Shown here: positions 34,827 to 42,773 of the stretch, one piece after another
How the letters are laid out: each line of letters opens with the position of its first letter
Numbering within the stretch: the first letter of the stretch is position 1
Assembly: GCF_024584515.1 (NCBI RefSeq)
Contig: NZ_CP102173.1
Location: forward strand, 186,001-250,000
Direction of reading: 5' to 3'
DNA: 64,000 nucleotides
From: Aeromicrobium wangtongii
GTDB taxonomy: Bacteria > Actinomycetota > Actinomycetes > Propionibacteriales > Nocardioidaceae
Translations under genes and position numbers: made by a program
The notes under the pieces: generated by a model
What the model saw: only the letters and a program-made list of their open reading frames with translations
What the model was told of the DNA's origin: nothing
Databases searched by the model: none

Positions 34827-35524
34827 ACTCGATCCATCCTCAGGCCATCATCGGGCCGGACGTCACGATGGGTTCGGGCAACACCATCGGTCCGTTCGCG
34901 GTGCTCATGGGGCGCGTCACGCTCGGTGACGACAACTGGATCGGCTCCGGCGTCACGATCGGTGCGCCTCCCGAGGTGCGTGGGTGGGAGCACCCGGACA
35001 GCTGGGACGAGGTGCCTGGGGGCGGCGTCGACATCGGGCACCGGAACGTCATTCGTGAGTACGCACAGATTCATCAGGGATGGAAGGCTGTCACGACCAT
35101 CGGCGACGATGGATTCCTCATGAACCAGATCTACGTGGCCCATGACTGTGTGCTGGGCGATGGTGTCACCATGGCGTCCGGTGTCCGCCTGGCTGGGCAT
35201 GTGACGGTCCAGGATCGCGCCAATCTGGGCATGGGCGCCTGTGTTCACCAGCGTCGCGTCATCGGCGTCGGCGTCATGGTCGGCATGGGGGCCGTCGTCA
35301 CGCGCGACGTGCCACCGTTGGCCCTGGTGCGTGGCAACCCGGCTCGGATCGGCCGGTCGAATCGATACCAGTCCGAACGGATGGGCCTCACTGCGCAGGT
35401 GTGTGACCAGGTCGATGCGCTCTATCGCGACGACGCGACCGGTGAGAGCGCCGGCGAGGTCCTCGGCGCACTCGACGGCCTGTCCGAGCCCTTCGGCGCG
35501 TGGCAGGCCTGCCGGAGCCTCTGA
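34823..35524 (+). CDS. LpxA-like left-handed beta-helix acyltransferase
   Basis: The product has 233 residues from GTG 34823, overlapping the previous stop. It is built of hexapeptide turns: NSIHPQAIIGPDVTMGSGNTIGPF, then a long excursion with GAPPEVRGWEHPD, GHRNVIREYAQIHQG, and YVAHDCVLGDGVTMASG carrying the LpxA-type catalytic His. The tail lacks the full helical bundle of LpxA. This is the LpxA/UDP-GlcNAc acyltransferase pattern, yet actinobacteria make no lipid A. It therefore probably acylates a UDP-amino sugar for the surface glycan. Confidence 0.82.
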   Translation: MNSIHPQAIIGPDVTMGSGNTIGPFAVLMGRVTLGDDNWIGSGVTIGAPPEVRGWEHPDSWDEVPGGGVDIGHRNVIREYAQIHQGWKAVTTIGDDGFLMNQIYVAHDCVLGDGVTMASGVRLAGHVTVQDRANLGMGACVHQRRVIGVGVMVGMGAVVTRDVPPLALVRGNPARIGRSNRYQSERMGLTAQVCDQVDALYRDDATGESAGEVLGALDGLSEPFGAWQACRSL

Positions 35525-35585
35525 ACGGGGTTCAGTCGAGCCGGCCTGCGACGCGCTGGCGGCGGCGGACCCCTGGAAACACAAA

Positions 35586-35617
35586 GCTCCCGAACCCGCC
35601 GATGCGGGTGCGGGAGC
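35586..35617. terminator. Terminator between the LpxA-like gene and tRNA-Ser
   Basis: GCTCCCGAACCCGC (35586-35599) and GCGGGTGCGGGAGC (35604-35617) pair with a single mismatch over a 4-nt loop. CTTT follows on the + strand and CAAAG precedes it, so it can stop both directions (the acyltransferase mRNA and tRNA-Ser). Confidence 0.8.
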
Positions 35618-35645
35618 CTTTCCATGCCCTGCGACATGACTCTGG

Positions 35646-35730
35646 CGGAGGATAGGGGATTCGAACCCCTGAGAGCTTTCACTCAACCCGCTTTCCAAGC
35701 GAGCGCACTAGGCCACTATGCGAATCCTCC
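35646..35730 (-). tRNA. tRNA-Ser(GGA)
   Basis: The minus strand reads GGAGGATTCGCATAGTGGCC..., with anticodon stem-loop CGCTTGGAAAGCG giving anticodon GGA. A long variable arm (GGGTTGAGTGAAAGCTCTC) is typical of class II tRNA-Ser, and the T arm is GGGGTTCGAATCCCC. The acceptor pairs GGAGGAT with ATCCTCC. CCA is not encoded. Confidence 0.95.
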
Positions 35731-35738
35731 GTCGAGAA

Positions 35739-35764
35739 CCCTACCGGTCGTCCCCCCGGTAGGG
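35739..35764. promoter_or_regulatory. Inverted repeat between divergent tRNA-Ser and SRP RNA
   Basis: CCCTACCGG (35739-35747) and CCGGTAGGG (35756-35764) form a perfect 9-bp stem with an 8-nt loop. It lies just upstream of both RNA genes. TATGAT at 35783-35788 is a good -10 for the SRP RNA. The repeat could be an operator or an insulating hairpin. Confidence 0.45.
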
Positions 35765-35788
35765 CCAACCGGGATGGGTACGTATGAT

Positions 35789-35886
35789 GGGGACCAGCCC
35801 CTCGCGTGGCGACACATCACCCAACTCCCCCAGGGCCGGAAGGCAGCAAGGGTCAGTGACCTCTGTCGGGTACGCGAGGGGTCCTT
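35789..35886 (+). ncRNA. ffs: Small SRP RNA (4.5S type)
   Basis: The conserved apical part AGGGCCGGAAGGCAGCAAGG, containing the GGAA tetraloop and the symmetric Ffh-binding loop, is at 35832-35851. The ends GGACCAGCCCCTCGCGT and ACGCGAGGGGTCC pair to close the long hairpin. The RNA binds Ffh and targets membrane proteins. Ends are accurate to a few bases. Confidence 0.93.
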
Positions 35887-35905
35887 TGCGTCCGGAGACA
35901 GCAAG

Positions 35906-35959
35906 GGGCGGTGCCTGGGCCACGCATCCGTCTCCGGATACGTGGCCCAGGCACCGCCC
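35906..35959. terminator. Exceptional 25-bp hairpin after ffs
   Basis: The arms 35906-35930 and 35935-35959 are complementary over 25 bp with one G-A position different, closed by the loop TCTC. The stem contains GGTGCCTGGGCCACG. It lies between ffs and the convergent acyl-CoA dehydrogenase, so it can terminate both. Its length and near-perfection are beyond what termination needs, and it has no T-run. Confidence 0.75.
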
Positions 35960-35994
35960 TCGGGTCTGAGAGGTGGCTCAGCCACCGCCCACCG

Positions 35995-37137
35995 TCACGG
36001 CAGGGGCTCGACGACCCCGTGATCGTCCAGCGACGTCGACAGCGCCGACAGGTGGTGCCGTCCGTCGCCCAGCAGGTGGTCGATCGCGGTGAGCCGGCTC
36101 GTGTAGTGCCCGACGCTGTACTCCGCGGTCATGCCGATGCCGCCGTGCAGCTGGATGGCCTCCTGGCCGATGTGCCGGCCGGCCTTGCTGACCTGCAGCT
36201 TGGCGCGCGAGGCCGCCTCGATGACGTCCTCGGCGGCGGCGCCGTCGAGCAGCACCAGCGTGGCCCACGTGACGGTGCTGCGAGCCAGCTCGAGCGACAC
36301 GTACATGTCGGCCGCCCGGAACGTCAGCGCCTGGAAGGTCATCAGCGGGACGCCGAACTGCTTGCGCGTCTTGAGGTAGGCCGTCGTGGTCTCCAGGGCC
36401 GTGGCCATGGCGCCGAGCGCCTCGTGGCCGTAGGCGATCTGCGCGGCAGCGATGACCGAGGCGATGGCCGCGGACTGGTCGGCGCCGGGCTCGCCCAGCG
36501 GCGTCGCCGGGGTGGAGGCGAACGCGATGTGCGCCGCGCGGCCGCCGTCGAACGTGGCGTACGACGTCCGGGTCAGGCCGTCGGCGTCGGGCTTGACGAG
36601 GAAGAGGCCCGTCCCGCCCTCGACGGCGGCGCTGACGATCAGCAGGTCGGCGCGTGCGCCGCCCAGGACCGGCTCCTTGACGCCCGTGAGCGTCCAGCCG
36701 TCGCCGGACGCCGCAGCCGTCACGGTCGGCTTCTCGCTGTAGCGGGCAGCCGGTTCGGTGTGCGCGAACGCGGGCACGAGCGTGCCCTCGGCGAGCGCCC
36801 CGATGATCTCGGCGCGCTGCTCGGCGGTGCCGGCCGCGGCGACGAGCCCGCCGGCGAGGACGACTGCCTCGACGTACGGCTCGGGGGCGATGACCCGCCC
36901 GATCTCCTCGGCGACGATCGAGACCTCGACCGGACCGGCGCCGAAGCCGCCGTCCTCCTCGGCGAAGGGCAGCCCGAGGGCGCCCATCTCGGCCAGGCGC
37001 TGCCAGGTCTTCTCGTCCCAGCCGGGATCGGTCTTGGTGACCTGTCGGCGGGTCTCGGACGAGTCGTAGGCCTTGCCCAGGAGACCGCGGACGGCGTCCC
37101 GGAGCGCGATCTGCTCGGAATCGAGTGTGAAGTCCAT
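35995..37137 (-). CDS. Acyl-CoA dehydrogenase, small/variant subunit
   Basis: The product has 380 residues. The ACAD fold is seen in MDFTLDSEQIALRDAVRGLL, FAEEDGGFGAGPVEVSIVAEEIGR, a middle beta domain (WTLTGVKEPVLGGARADLLI), and C-terminal TRKQFGVPLMTFQALTFRAADMYV and QLHGGIGMTAEYSVGHY. Compared with the partner gene, the FAD/substrate loops are less conserved, as in heteromeric (alpha2beta2) FadE pairs of actinobacterial steroid or branched-chain degradation. It follows the partner by one base. Confidence 0.88.
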   Translation of the reverse strand: MDFTLDSEQIALRDAVRGLLGKAYDSSETRRQVTKTDPGWDEKTWQRLAEMGALGLPFAEEDGGFGAGPVEVSIVAEEIGRVIAPEPYVEAVVLAGGLVAAAGTAEQRAEIIGALAEGTLVPAFAHTEPAARYSEKPTVTAAASGDGWTLTGVKEPVLGGARADLLIVSAAVEGGTGLFLVKPDADGLTRTSYATFDGGRAAHIAFASTPATPLGEPGADQSAAIASVIAAAQIAYGHEALGAMATALETTTAYLKTRKQFGVPLMTFQALTFRAADMYVSLELARSTVTWATLVLLDGAAAEDVIEAASRAKLQVSKAGRHIGQEAIQLHGGIGMTAEYSVGHYTSRLTAIDHLLGDGRHHLSALSTSLDDHGVVEPLP

Positions 37138-37138
37138 G

Positions 37139-38317
37139 TCAGCCCCTCAGTCCCAGGATCGTCCCGGCGATGATCTGTCGTTGCACCTCGTTGGAGCCGC
37201 CGTAGATCGACGCCTTCCGGTAGTTGAGGTAGTTGGGTGTCGCGGTGCGGGCGAGCTCGGGGACGTCGGAGCCCTCACCGGCGCCGGTGGCCAGGGCGTT
37301 CGGCCCGGCGATGTCGACCCACAGCTCCGTGACGGCCTGCTGCAGGACGGTGCCCTGCAGCTTCAGGACCGACGAGGCGGGGTGGGGCTTGCCGTCGGCG
37401 GAGTTGGCCACGACGCGCAGCGCGGTCAGCTCGAGGGCGAGCAGGTCGTTCTCCAGCTCGGCGATCTGCGCTGCGAGCAGCGGATCGTCCAGCAGCGACG
37501 TGCCGCCGGCACCGGCGGTCTTGGCGTACTCCTTGGCCTGGGCCAGGGTGCGCTTGGTCGAGCCGACCGGTGCGACGCCGACGCGCTCGTTGCCGAGCAG
37601 GAACTTGGCGTAGTCCCAGCCCTTGTTCTCCTCGCCGACCAGGTTCTCGACCGGGACGCGCACGTTGTCGAAGAAGACCTCGTTGACCTCGTGGCCTCCG
37701 TCGATCAGCTCGATCGGGCGGACCGTCAGGCCCGGGGAGGTCATGTCGATCAGCAGGAAGGAGATGCCGGCCTGCTTCTTGACCGTGGGATCGGTGCGGA
37801 CCAGCGTGAAGATCCAGTCGCCGTACTGGCCCAGGGTCGTCCACGTCTTCTGGCCGTTGACGACGTACTCGTCGCCCTCGCGGACCGCGGTGGTGCGCAG
37901 CGATGCGAGGTCGGAGCCTGCATCGGGCTCGGAGAAGCCCTGGGACCACCAGATGTCCAGGTTCGCGGTCTTGGGCAGGAAGCGCTCCTTCAGCTCCTGG
38001 GAGCCGAACGCGGCGATGACCGGGCCGACCATCGAGGCGTTGAAGGCCAGCGGCGGCATGACGCCGGCCAGCTGCATCTCCTCGTGCCAGATGTGACGTT
38101 GCAGGGGCGTCCAGTCCTTGCCGCCCCACTCGACGGGCCAGTTCGGCACGGCGATGCCGGCGGCGTTCATCGCCTGCATGGACCGGACGATCTGGTCCTT
38201 GCTCAGCTCGCGCCGGGCCGTGACCGTGTCACGGATGTCCTGGGGGATCTGGGTCGTGAAGAACGTGCGCATCTCCTCGCGGAACGCGGCGTCCTCCTCT
38301 GACAGCTGCAACTTCAT
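37139..38317 (-). CDS. Acyl-CoA dehydrogenase, large/catalytic partner
   Basis: The product has 392 residues from ATG 38317 (GAGGAG upstream). WWSQGFSEPDAGSDLASLRTTA is the FAD-binding signature, YVVNGQKTWTTLGQYGDWIF follows, and the C-terminus is NYRKASIYGGSNEVQRQIIAG, which carries the SNEVQ motif of ACADs. The adjacent pair resembles FadE26/FadE27-type heterotetramers that dehydrogenate CoA esters of steroid side chains. No KstR-type site is seen, but a palindrome at 38336-38354 lies in the promoter. Confidence 0.9.
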   Translation of the reverse strand: MKLQLSEEDAAFREEMRTFFTTQIPQDIRDTVTARRELSKDQIVRSMQAMNAAGIAVPNWPVEWGGKDWTPLQRHIWHEEMQLAGVMPPLAFNASMVGPVIAAFGSQELKERFLPKTANLDIWWSQGFSEPDAGSDLASLRTTAVREGDEYVVNGQKTWTTLGQYGDWIFTLVRTDPTVKKQAGISFLLIDMTSPGLTVRPIELIDGGHEVNEVFFDNVRVPVENLVGEENKGWDYAKFLLGNERVGVAPVGSTKRTLAQAKEYAKTAGAGGTSLLDDPLLAAQIAELENDLLALELTALRVVANSADGKPHPASSVLKLQGTVLQQAVTELWVDIAGPNALATGAGEGSDVPELARTATPNYLNYRKASIYGGSNEVQRQIIAGTILGLRG

Positions 38318-38335
38318 GGGCGGCTCCTCAGCTCG

Positions 38336-38354
38336 GATGCGCCTGCGGCGCATC
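38336..38354. promoter_or_regulatory. Inverted repeat in the acyl-CoA dehydrogenase promoter
   Basis: GATGCGCC (38336-38343) and GGCGCATC (38347-38354) are a perfect inverted repeat with a 3-nt spacer, 18 bp before the start codon of the operon. TAGACT on the minus strand lies just upstream (about 38358-38363) as a possible -10. It fits a regulator dimer or a leader hairpin. Confidence 0.45.
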
Positions 38355-38387
38355 GCGAGTCTAGCCCTCGTACGTCAAGATGCACCG

Positions 38388-39728
38388 TCAGTGCATGTTC
38401 TTTTTTCGATCCGCGCGAGCTCGGGTGCGGGCGCGCAGCGGGCCGACGAGCCGCGGACCGGCGAGGCGCTGCTCGAGCCGCCGGGCCTCGCGGCGCAGCG
38501 GCTGGGCGACGTACTCGCCCAGGATCACCCCGGCGGCCAGCGAGATCGCGACGGCGGCCGCGGTGATCATCGCCACGATGCCGGTGAAGTCGTCATCGGC
38601 GAGCAGCGACAGCGCGCGGTAGATCGAGACGCCCGGCAGCAGCGGCACGATCGCGGCGGTCACGATGACCAGGGGAGGGACGCGGGCCCATCCCGAGACG
38701 CTGTAGCTGACCACGCCGATGAAGATCGCCGCGACGGCGGCCGGCCAGGCCCGCCCGCCCCCGTGGTCGACCAGGACCAGGTAGATGGCGGCGGCGGCAC
38801 CGGCGATCGCGGCGATCGGCAGGAGGACGCGGCGCGGGGCGTAGCCGGCGAAGGCGAAGGCGGCGGCGCCGACAGCGGCGCCGGTGATCATCAGTGGGAG
38901 CCGGGACAGGCCTCCCGCCCCCGGCTCGACCATGAGCTGCACCCCCAGCGCGCTGCCCAGCGTGAGGCCACCGCTGACGCCGACGATGACGCCCGCCGTC
39001 GACATCATGACCTCCAGGATGCGGGCTCCGGCCGTGACGTAGAAGCCGGTCAGCGCGTCCTGGATCGCACCGATGAAGCCGAGGCCGGCCAGCAGCATCA
39101 CGATGCTCGCCGTGACGACCAGCGACGGGTCGACGTCGAGATCGGTCGCGCCGACCCCGACCGCCAGCAGGGACGCGAACAGGCCGCCGGCGACCTGGGC
39201 GTAGAAGAACGGCAGCCGCAGACGGGACAGGTAGCGCTGCAGCACCTCCAGCCCCATCGCGGCGAAGGCGGCGATGACCGTCACGATGACGCCGCCGCCG
39301 ATCAGCAGCGCGATGCCGGCGCCGATGCCTCCCCATCCGGCCGTGACCGCCCAGCGCGGGGTCTGGTGGCCGGTGGAGGAGATGCGCGCGACCCGGGCCC
39401 GCGCCTCCTCGAGGTCGATCTCGTTGGCCAGCAGGTCCGCGACGAGGTGGTCGACGCGGGTCAGGTCGTCGAAGTCGGTCTCGCGGTGCGTCACCCGCCG
39501 GGTCAGCGACACCGGAGGCTCGTCGGCGGAGGCCTGGTAGCTGAGCGTGAGGGTCGTGAAGGTGACGTCCTCCATCACCTGGCGCAGTCCCAGGTGGTGT
39601 GCCACCGAGGCCATCGTCGCGGTGACGTCGGCCGCGCCGGCGCCGTTGGACAGCAGCATCTCGCCGACCCGCAGTGCGAGGTCGAGGATCTGGTGCGTAT
39701 GGCGCGTGCTCGTCACACCCCCCATCAT
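38388..39728 (-). CDS. Threonine/serine exporter (ThrE family)
   Basis: The product has 446 residues. The N-terminal ThrE domain (HTHQILDLALRVGEMLLSNGAGAADV..., VEDVTFTTLTLSYQ-like) carries a cytoplasmic part and about five helices. The C-terminal ThrE_2 domain has five more. The full single-chain form is the Corynebacterium ThrE type, which exports L-Thr and L-Ser by proton exchange. The start is unsure: ATG 39728 or 39725, or GTG 39716. The C-terminus is very basic. Confidence 0.88.
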   Translation of the reverse strand: MMGGVTSTRHTHQILDLALRVGEMLLSNGAGAADVTATMASVAHHLGLRQVMEDVTFTTLTLSYQASADEPPVSLTRRVTHRETDFDDLTRVDHLVADLLANEIDLEEARARVARISSTGHQTPRWAVTAGWGGIGAGIALLIGGGVIVTVIAAFAAMGLEVLQRYLSRLRLPFFYAQVAGGLFASLLAVGVGATDLDVDPSLVVTASIVMLLAGLGFIGAIQDALTGFYVTAGARILEVMMSTAGVIVGVSGGLTLGSALGVQLMVEPGAGGLSRLPLMITGAAVGAAAFAFAGYAPRRVLLPIAAIAGAAAAIYLVLVDHGGGRAWPAAVAAIFIGVVSYSVSGWARVPPLVIVTAAIVPLLPGVSIYRALSLLADDDFTGIVAMITAAAVAISLAAGVILGEYVAQPLRREARRLEQRLAGPRLVGPLRARTRARADRKKNMH

Positions 39729-39812
39729 GGTGGCCGTGGCGAACGGACCCGAACGGGTACCCGGCGCGGCCACGCAATCCCGTGGCCGAGAGCCCGACAA
39801 CGCAGGAGAAAC

Positions 39813-40799
39813 ATGAGCGACTGGACGCCCGACGACCTCGGTCACGGCTACGAGAAGCGCACCATCGCTCTCGGCGAGGACCCCGACGGCGAGGGGACGA
39901 TCGAGGCGACCCTCGTGCGTCACACGCCGCCCGATCCGGTGCGCGCGGCCGTCCTGTACGTCCACGGGTTCAGCGACTACTTCTTCCAGGACGAGATGGC
40001 GCGGTTCTACACCGAGCGCGGCTTCGCCTTCTACGCCCTGGACCTGCGCAAGTGCGGGCGCTCGCGGCGTCCCGGCCAGACGGGACACTACGTGTCCGAC
40101 CTGGCGATGTACGACCGTGAGCTCGACGAGGCGCTGGCGATCGTCCGGCGCGAGACCGGCGACAAGCCGGTGCTGATGTCGGGTCACTCGACAGGCGGGC
40201 TGATCATCCCGCTGTGGCTCGACCGGATGAACCGCCGACCGGGCGGCACCAAGGGGGCGGGAGTCGTCGGCGTCGTGCTCAACAGCCCGTGGTTCGACCT
40301 GCAGGGCAAGTCATGGATGCGAACGGTCGGGACGCGGGTGATCGCGGCGGTCGCCAGGTTCCGCCCCAAGGACATGATCAACCTGCCGGCCACCGATGCG
40401 TACGGGTCGAGCCTGCACGTCAGCGGCCACGGCGAGTGGGAGTTCAACACCGCCTTCAAGCCGCTCAACGGCTTCCCGGTCTCGTACGGATGGCTCACGG
40501 CCATCCGCCGCGGCCACGCCCAGCTGCACCGGGGGCTCGACATCGGCGTGCCCTCGCTGGTCCTGCGCTCCACCCGCAGCCGGCCCGCCCGCAGCTGGTC
40601 GCCCGATGTCGACGAGGCGGACGTCGTGCTGGACGTCAAGCAGATCGCGCGCTGGTCCGGCTGCCTCGGCGACGCGGTCACCGTCGTGCCGGTCGACAAG
40701 GCCCGGCACGACGTGTTCATCTCCAAGAAGGAGCCGCGCGAGGCCGCCTACGCGGTGGTCGACACCTGGCTGCGGGCCACCGGCCTGATCGGGTCCTGA
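39813..40799 (+). CDS. Alpha/beta hydrolase (monoacylglycerol-lipase-like)
   Basis: The product has 328 residues from ATG 39813 (GCAGGAGAAAC upstream). AVLYVHGFSDYFFQDEMARF is the oxyanion region, MSGHSTGGLIIPLWL the nucleophile Ser, and KARHDVFISKK carries the catalytic His. The DEMARFYTERGFAFYALDLR strand matches serine-aminopeptidase/Hydrolase_4 members such as lysophospholipases. It is cytoplasmic, without a signal peptide. Confidence 0.85.
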   Translation: MSDWTPDDLGHGYEKRTIALGEDPDGEGTIEATLVRHTPPDPVRAAVLYVHGFSDYFFQDEMARFYTERGFAFYALDLRKCGRSRRPGQTGHYVSDLAMYDRELDEALAIVRRETGDKPVLMSGHSTGGLIIPLWLDRMNRRPGGTKGAGVVGVVLNSPWFDLQGKSWMRTVGTRVIAAVARFRPKDMINLPATDAYGSSLHVSGHGEWEFNTAFKPLNGFPVSYGWLTAIRRGHAQLHRGLDIGVPSLVLRSTRSRPARSWSPDVDEADVVLDVKQIARWSGCLGDAVTVVPVDKARHDVFISKKEPREAAYAVVDTWLRATGLIGS

Positions 40800-40841
40800 C
40801 TCCGCTGCGCGCTGTCATGGTCGGTCGTTAGTCTCTACGGT

Positions 40842-42773
40842 GTGGATGCCCCCCTCGCCCTGTACCGCCGCTACCGGCCGGAGACGTTCGCCGAGGTGAT
40901 CGGACAGGAGCACGTGACCGATCCGCTCCGGCACGCGCTGGCTGCCAACAAGGTCAACCATGCCTACCTGTTCTCGGGGCCGCGCGGCTGCGGCAAGACG
41001 ACCAGCGCCCGCATCCTGGCGCGCGCGCTCAACTGCGAGAAGGCGCCCATCTCCGATCCGTGCGGGGAGTGCCAGAGCTGCCGCGACCTGGCACGCGGCG
41101 GGCCCGGCAGCATCGACGTCATCGAGATCGACGCTGCCAGCCACGGCGGCGTCGACGACGCCCGTGACCTGCGGGAGCGCGCATTCTTCGCGCCGGTCAG
41201 CAGCCGTTACAAGGTCTACATCATCGACGAGGCGCACATGGTCTCCCCGCAGGGCTTCAACGCGCTGCTCAAGCTCGTCGAGGAGCCGCCGCCGCACCTG
41301 AAGTTCATCTTCGCCACGACCGAGCCCGACAAGGTCATCGGCACGATCCGGTCGCGGACCCACCACTACCCGTTCCGGCTGGTGCCGCCCAAGGTGCTCG
41401 GCGACTACCTCATGCAGCTGTGCCGCGCCGAGGGCGTCGAGCTCGCGCCGACGGCGTTGCCACTGGTCGTCCGTGCCGGCCAGGGCTCGGTGCGTGACAC
41501 GCTCAGCGTCCTCGACCAGCTGCTCGGCGGTGCCGGGCCCGAGGGTGTGACGTACGACCTCGCGGTCCAGCTGCTGGGCTACACGCCCGACTCGCTGCTC
41601 GACGAGGCCATCGACGCCTTCGCCGCCAGCGACGGCGGCGTCGTCTTCGGCGTCGTCGACAAGGTCATCGAGTCCGGGCAGGACCCGCGCCGGTTCGCCG
41701 AGGATCTCCTGCAGCGCCTGCGCGACCTGGTGATCGTCGCGGCCGTCCCCGATGCGCTCGACAAGGGCCTGCTCGACGTCCCCGGCGACCGCGCCGAGCG
41801 CCTGGTGGCCCAGTCCAACGGCTTCGGCCCGTCCGAGCTGACGCGGGCCGCCGACATCGTCAACGCGGCGCTCATGGAGTTCCGTGGTGCGACGGCGCCG
41901 CGGCTGCTGCTCGAGCTGATGTGCGCGCGCATCCTGGTCCCGGGTGCCGACAACTCCACGCAGGGCTTCCAGGCCCGCCTGGACCGCATCGAGCGGCGCC
42001 TGGGCGTGCTTCCGGCAGGTGCAGCACCCGCGTCGGCGGTGGACGCCGCGCCGCCGGCCGTCGCCGCGCCCGCGCCCCAGCCGGTCGCGCCCCAGCCTCC
42101 CGCGCCCCAGCCGCCCGCGCCGCAGCCGGTCGCGTCCCAGCCGCCCGCGCCGCAGCCGGTCGCGTCCCAGCCGGTCGATCCGCCGGTCGCCGAGCCCGCT
42201 CCCGTCGCGCCCCCGGTCTCCGCGGAGCCCGCGCCCGTCGCCGCGGCAGCGCCCGGCCAGCTGACGATCGCCGACGTCCGGCGGCTGTGGCCCGAGATCC
42301 TCGACAAGATCCGCGACATGCGCCGTTTCGCCTGGATCATGCTGAGCCAGAACGCCCAGGTCATGGGGCTGGACGGCAACATCCTCACGATCGCGCTGGT
42401 CAACACCGGTGCCCGCGACTCCTTCCTGAGCAGCGGCTCGGACGAGTACGTGCAGCGTGCCCTCAACGAGGTGCTCGGCGTGACGTGGCGCATCGAGGCG
42501 ATCGTCGATCCCGGCGCTCGTCCCGGTGTTGACGACCACCACGAGGAGCGCCCGCCCACGCGTCCCCCGGTGGCCGAGAGCGGCCCGCCGGTCGCCGTGC
42601 CCGACTCCGTGCGTGCCGCCCTGCGCGAGTCGCACACGCCCATGACCCGCGAGGACCCCGACGCGTCCGCCGACCGCAACGATCCGGTCGTCGAGGTCGA
42701 GGACCTCGACCCTGAGGCGCTGCTCAGCCGCGAGCTGGGTGCGCAGGTCATTGACGAGACCCGCAACGACTGA
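40842..42773 (+). CDS. dnaX: DNA polymerase III subunit gamma/tau
   Basis: The product has 643 residues from GTG 40842. The AAA+ core (1-370) has SGPRGCGKTTSARIL (Walker A), the zinc finger CEKAPISDPCGECQSC, YIIDEAHMVS (Walker B) and sensor 1 ATTEPDKV. A Pro/Gln/Ala linker made of PQPPAPQPVAS-type repeats (residues about 405-460) connects to a tau-like C-terminal domain. No slippery A-run was seen for a programmed frameshift to gamma. The stop codon overlaps the start of the pab fusion gene. Confidence 0.97.
   Translation: MDAPLALYRRYRPETFAEVIGQEHVTDPLRHALAANKVNHAYLFSGPRGCGKTTSARILARALNCEKAPISDPCGECQSCRDLARGGPGSIDVIEIDAASHGGVDDARDLRERAFFAPVSSRYKVYIIDEAHMVSPQGFNALLKLVEEPPPHLKFIFATTEPDKVIGTIRSRTHHYPFRLVPPKVLGDYLMQLCRAEGVELAPTALPLVVRAGQGSVRDTLSVLDQLLGGAGPEGVTYDLAVQLLGYTPDSLLDEAIDAFAASDGGVVFGVVDKVIESGQDPRRFAEDLLQRLRDLVIVAAVPDALDKGLLDVPGDRAERLVAQSNGFGPSELTRAADIVNAALMEFRGATAPRLLLELMCARILVPGADNSTQGFQARLDRIERRLGVLPAGAAPASAVDAAPPAVAAPAPQPVAPQPPAPQPPAPQPVASQPPAPQPVASQPVDPPVAEPAPVAPPVSAEPAPVAAAAPGQLTIADVRRLWPEILDKIRDMRRFAWIMLSQNAQVMGLDGNILTIALVNTGARDSFLSSGSDEYVQRALNEVLGVTWRIEAIVDPGARPGVDDHHEERPPTRPPVAESGPPVAVPDSVRAALRESHTPMTREDPDASADRNDPVVEVEDLDPEALLSRELGAQVIDETRND

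Noticed and set aside
38380..38406. Hairpin ATGCAC-N5-GTGCAT followed by a T-run as a terminator
   Set aside because: The T-run is on the plus strand, where no gene leads into it. On the minus strand the same bases are the last Lys/Asn/Met/His codons of thrE.
42060..42200. CRISPR-like or satellite repeats
   Set aside because: The repeated CCGCGCCCCAGCC units are codons of the Pro/Gln/Ala linker of dnaX, in frame, without regular spacers.
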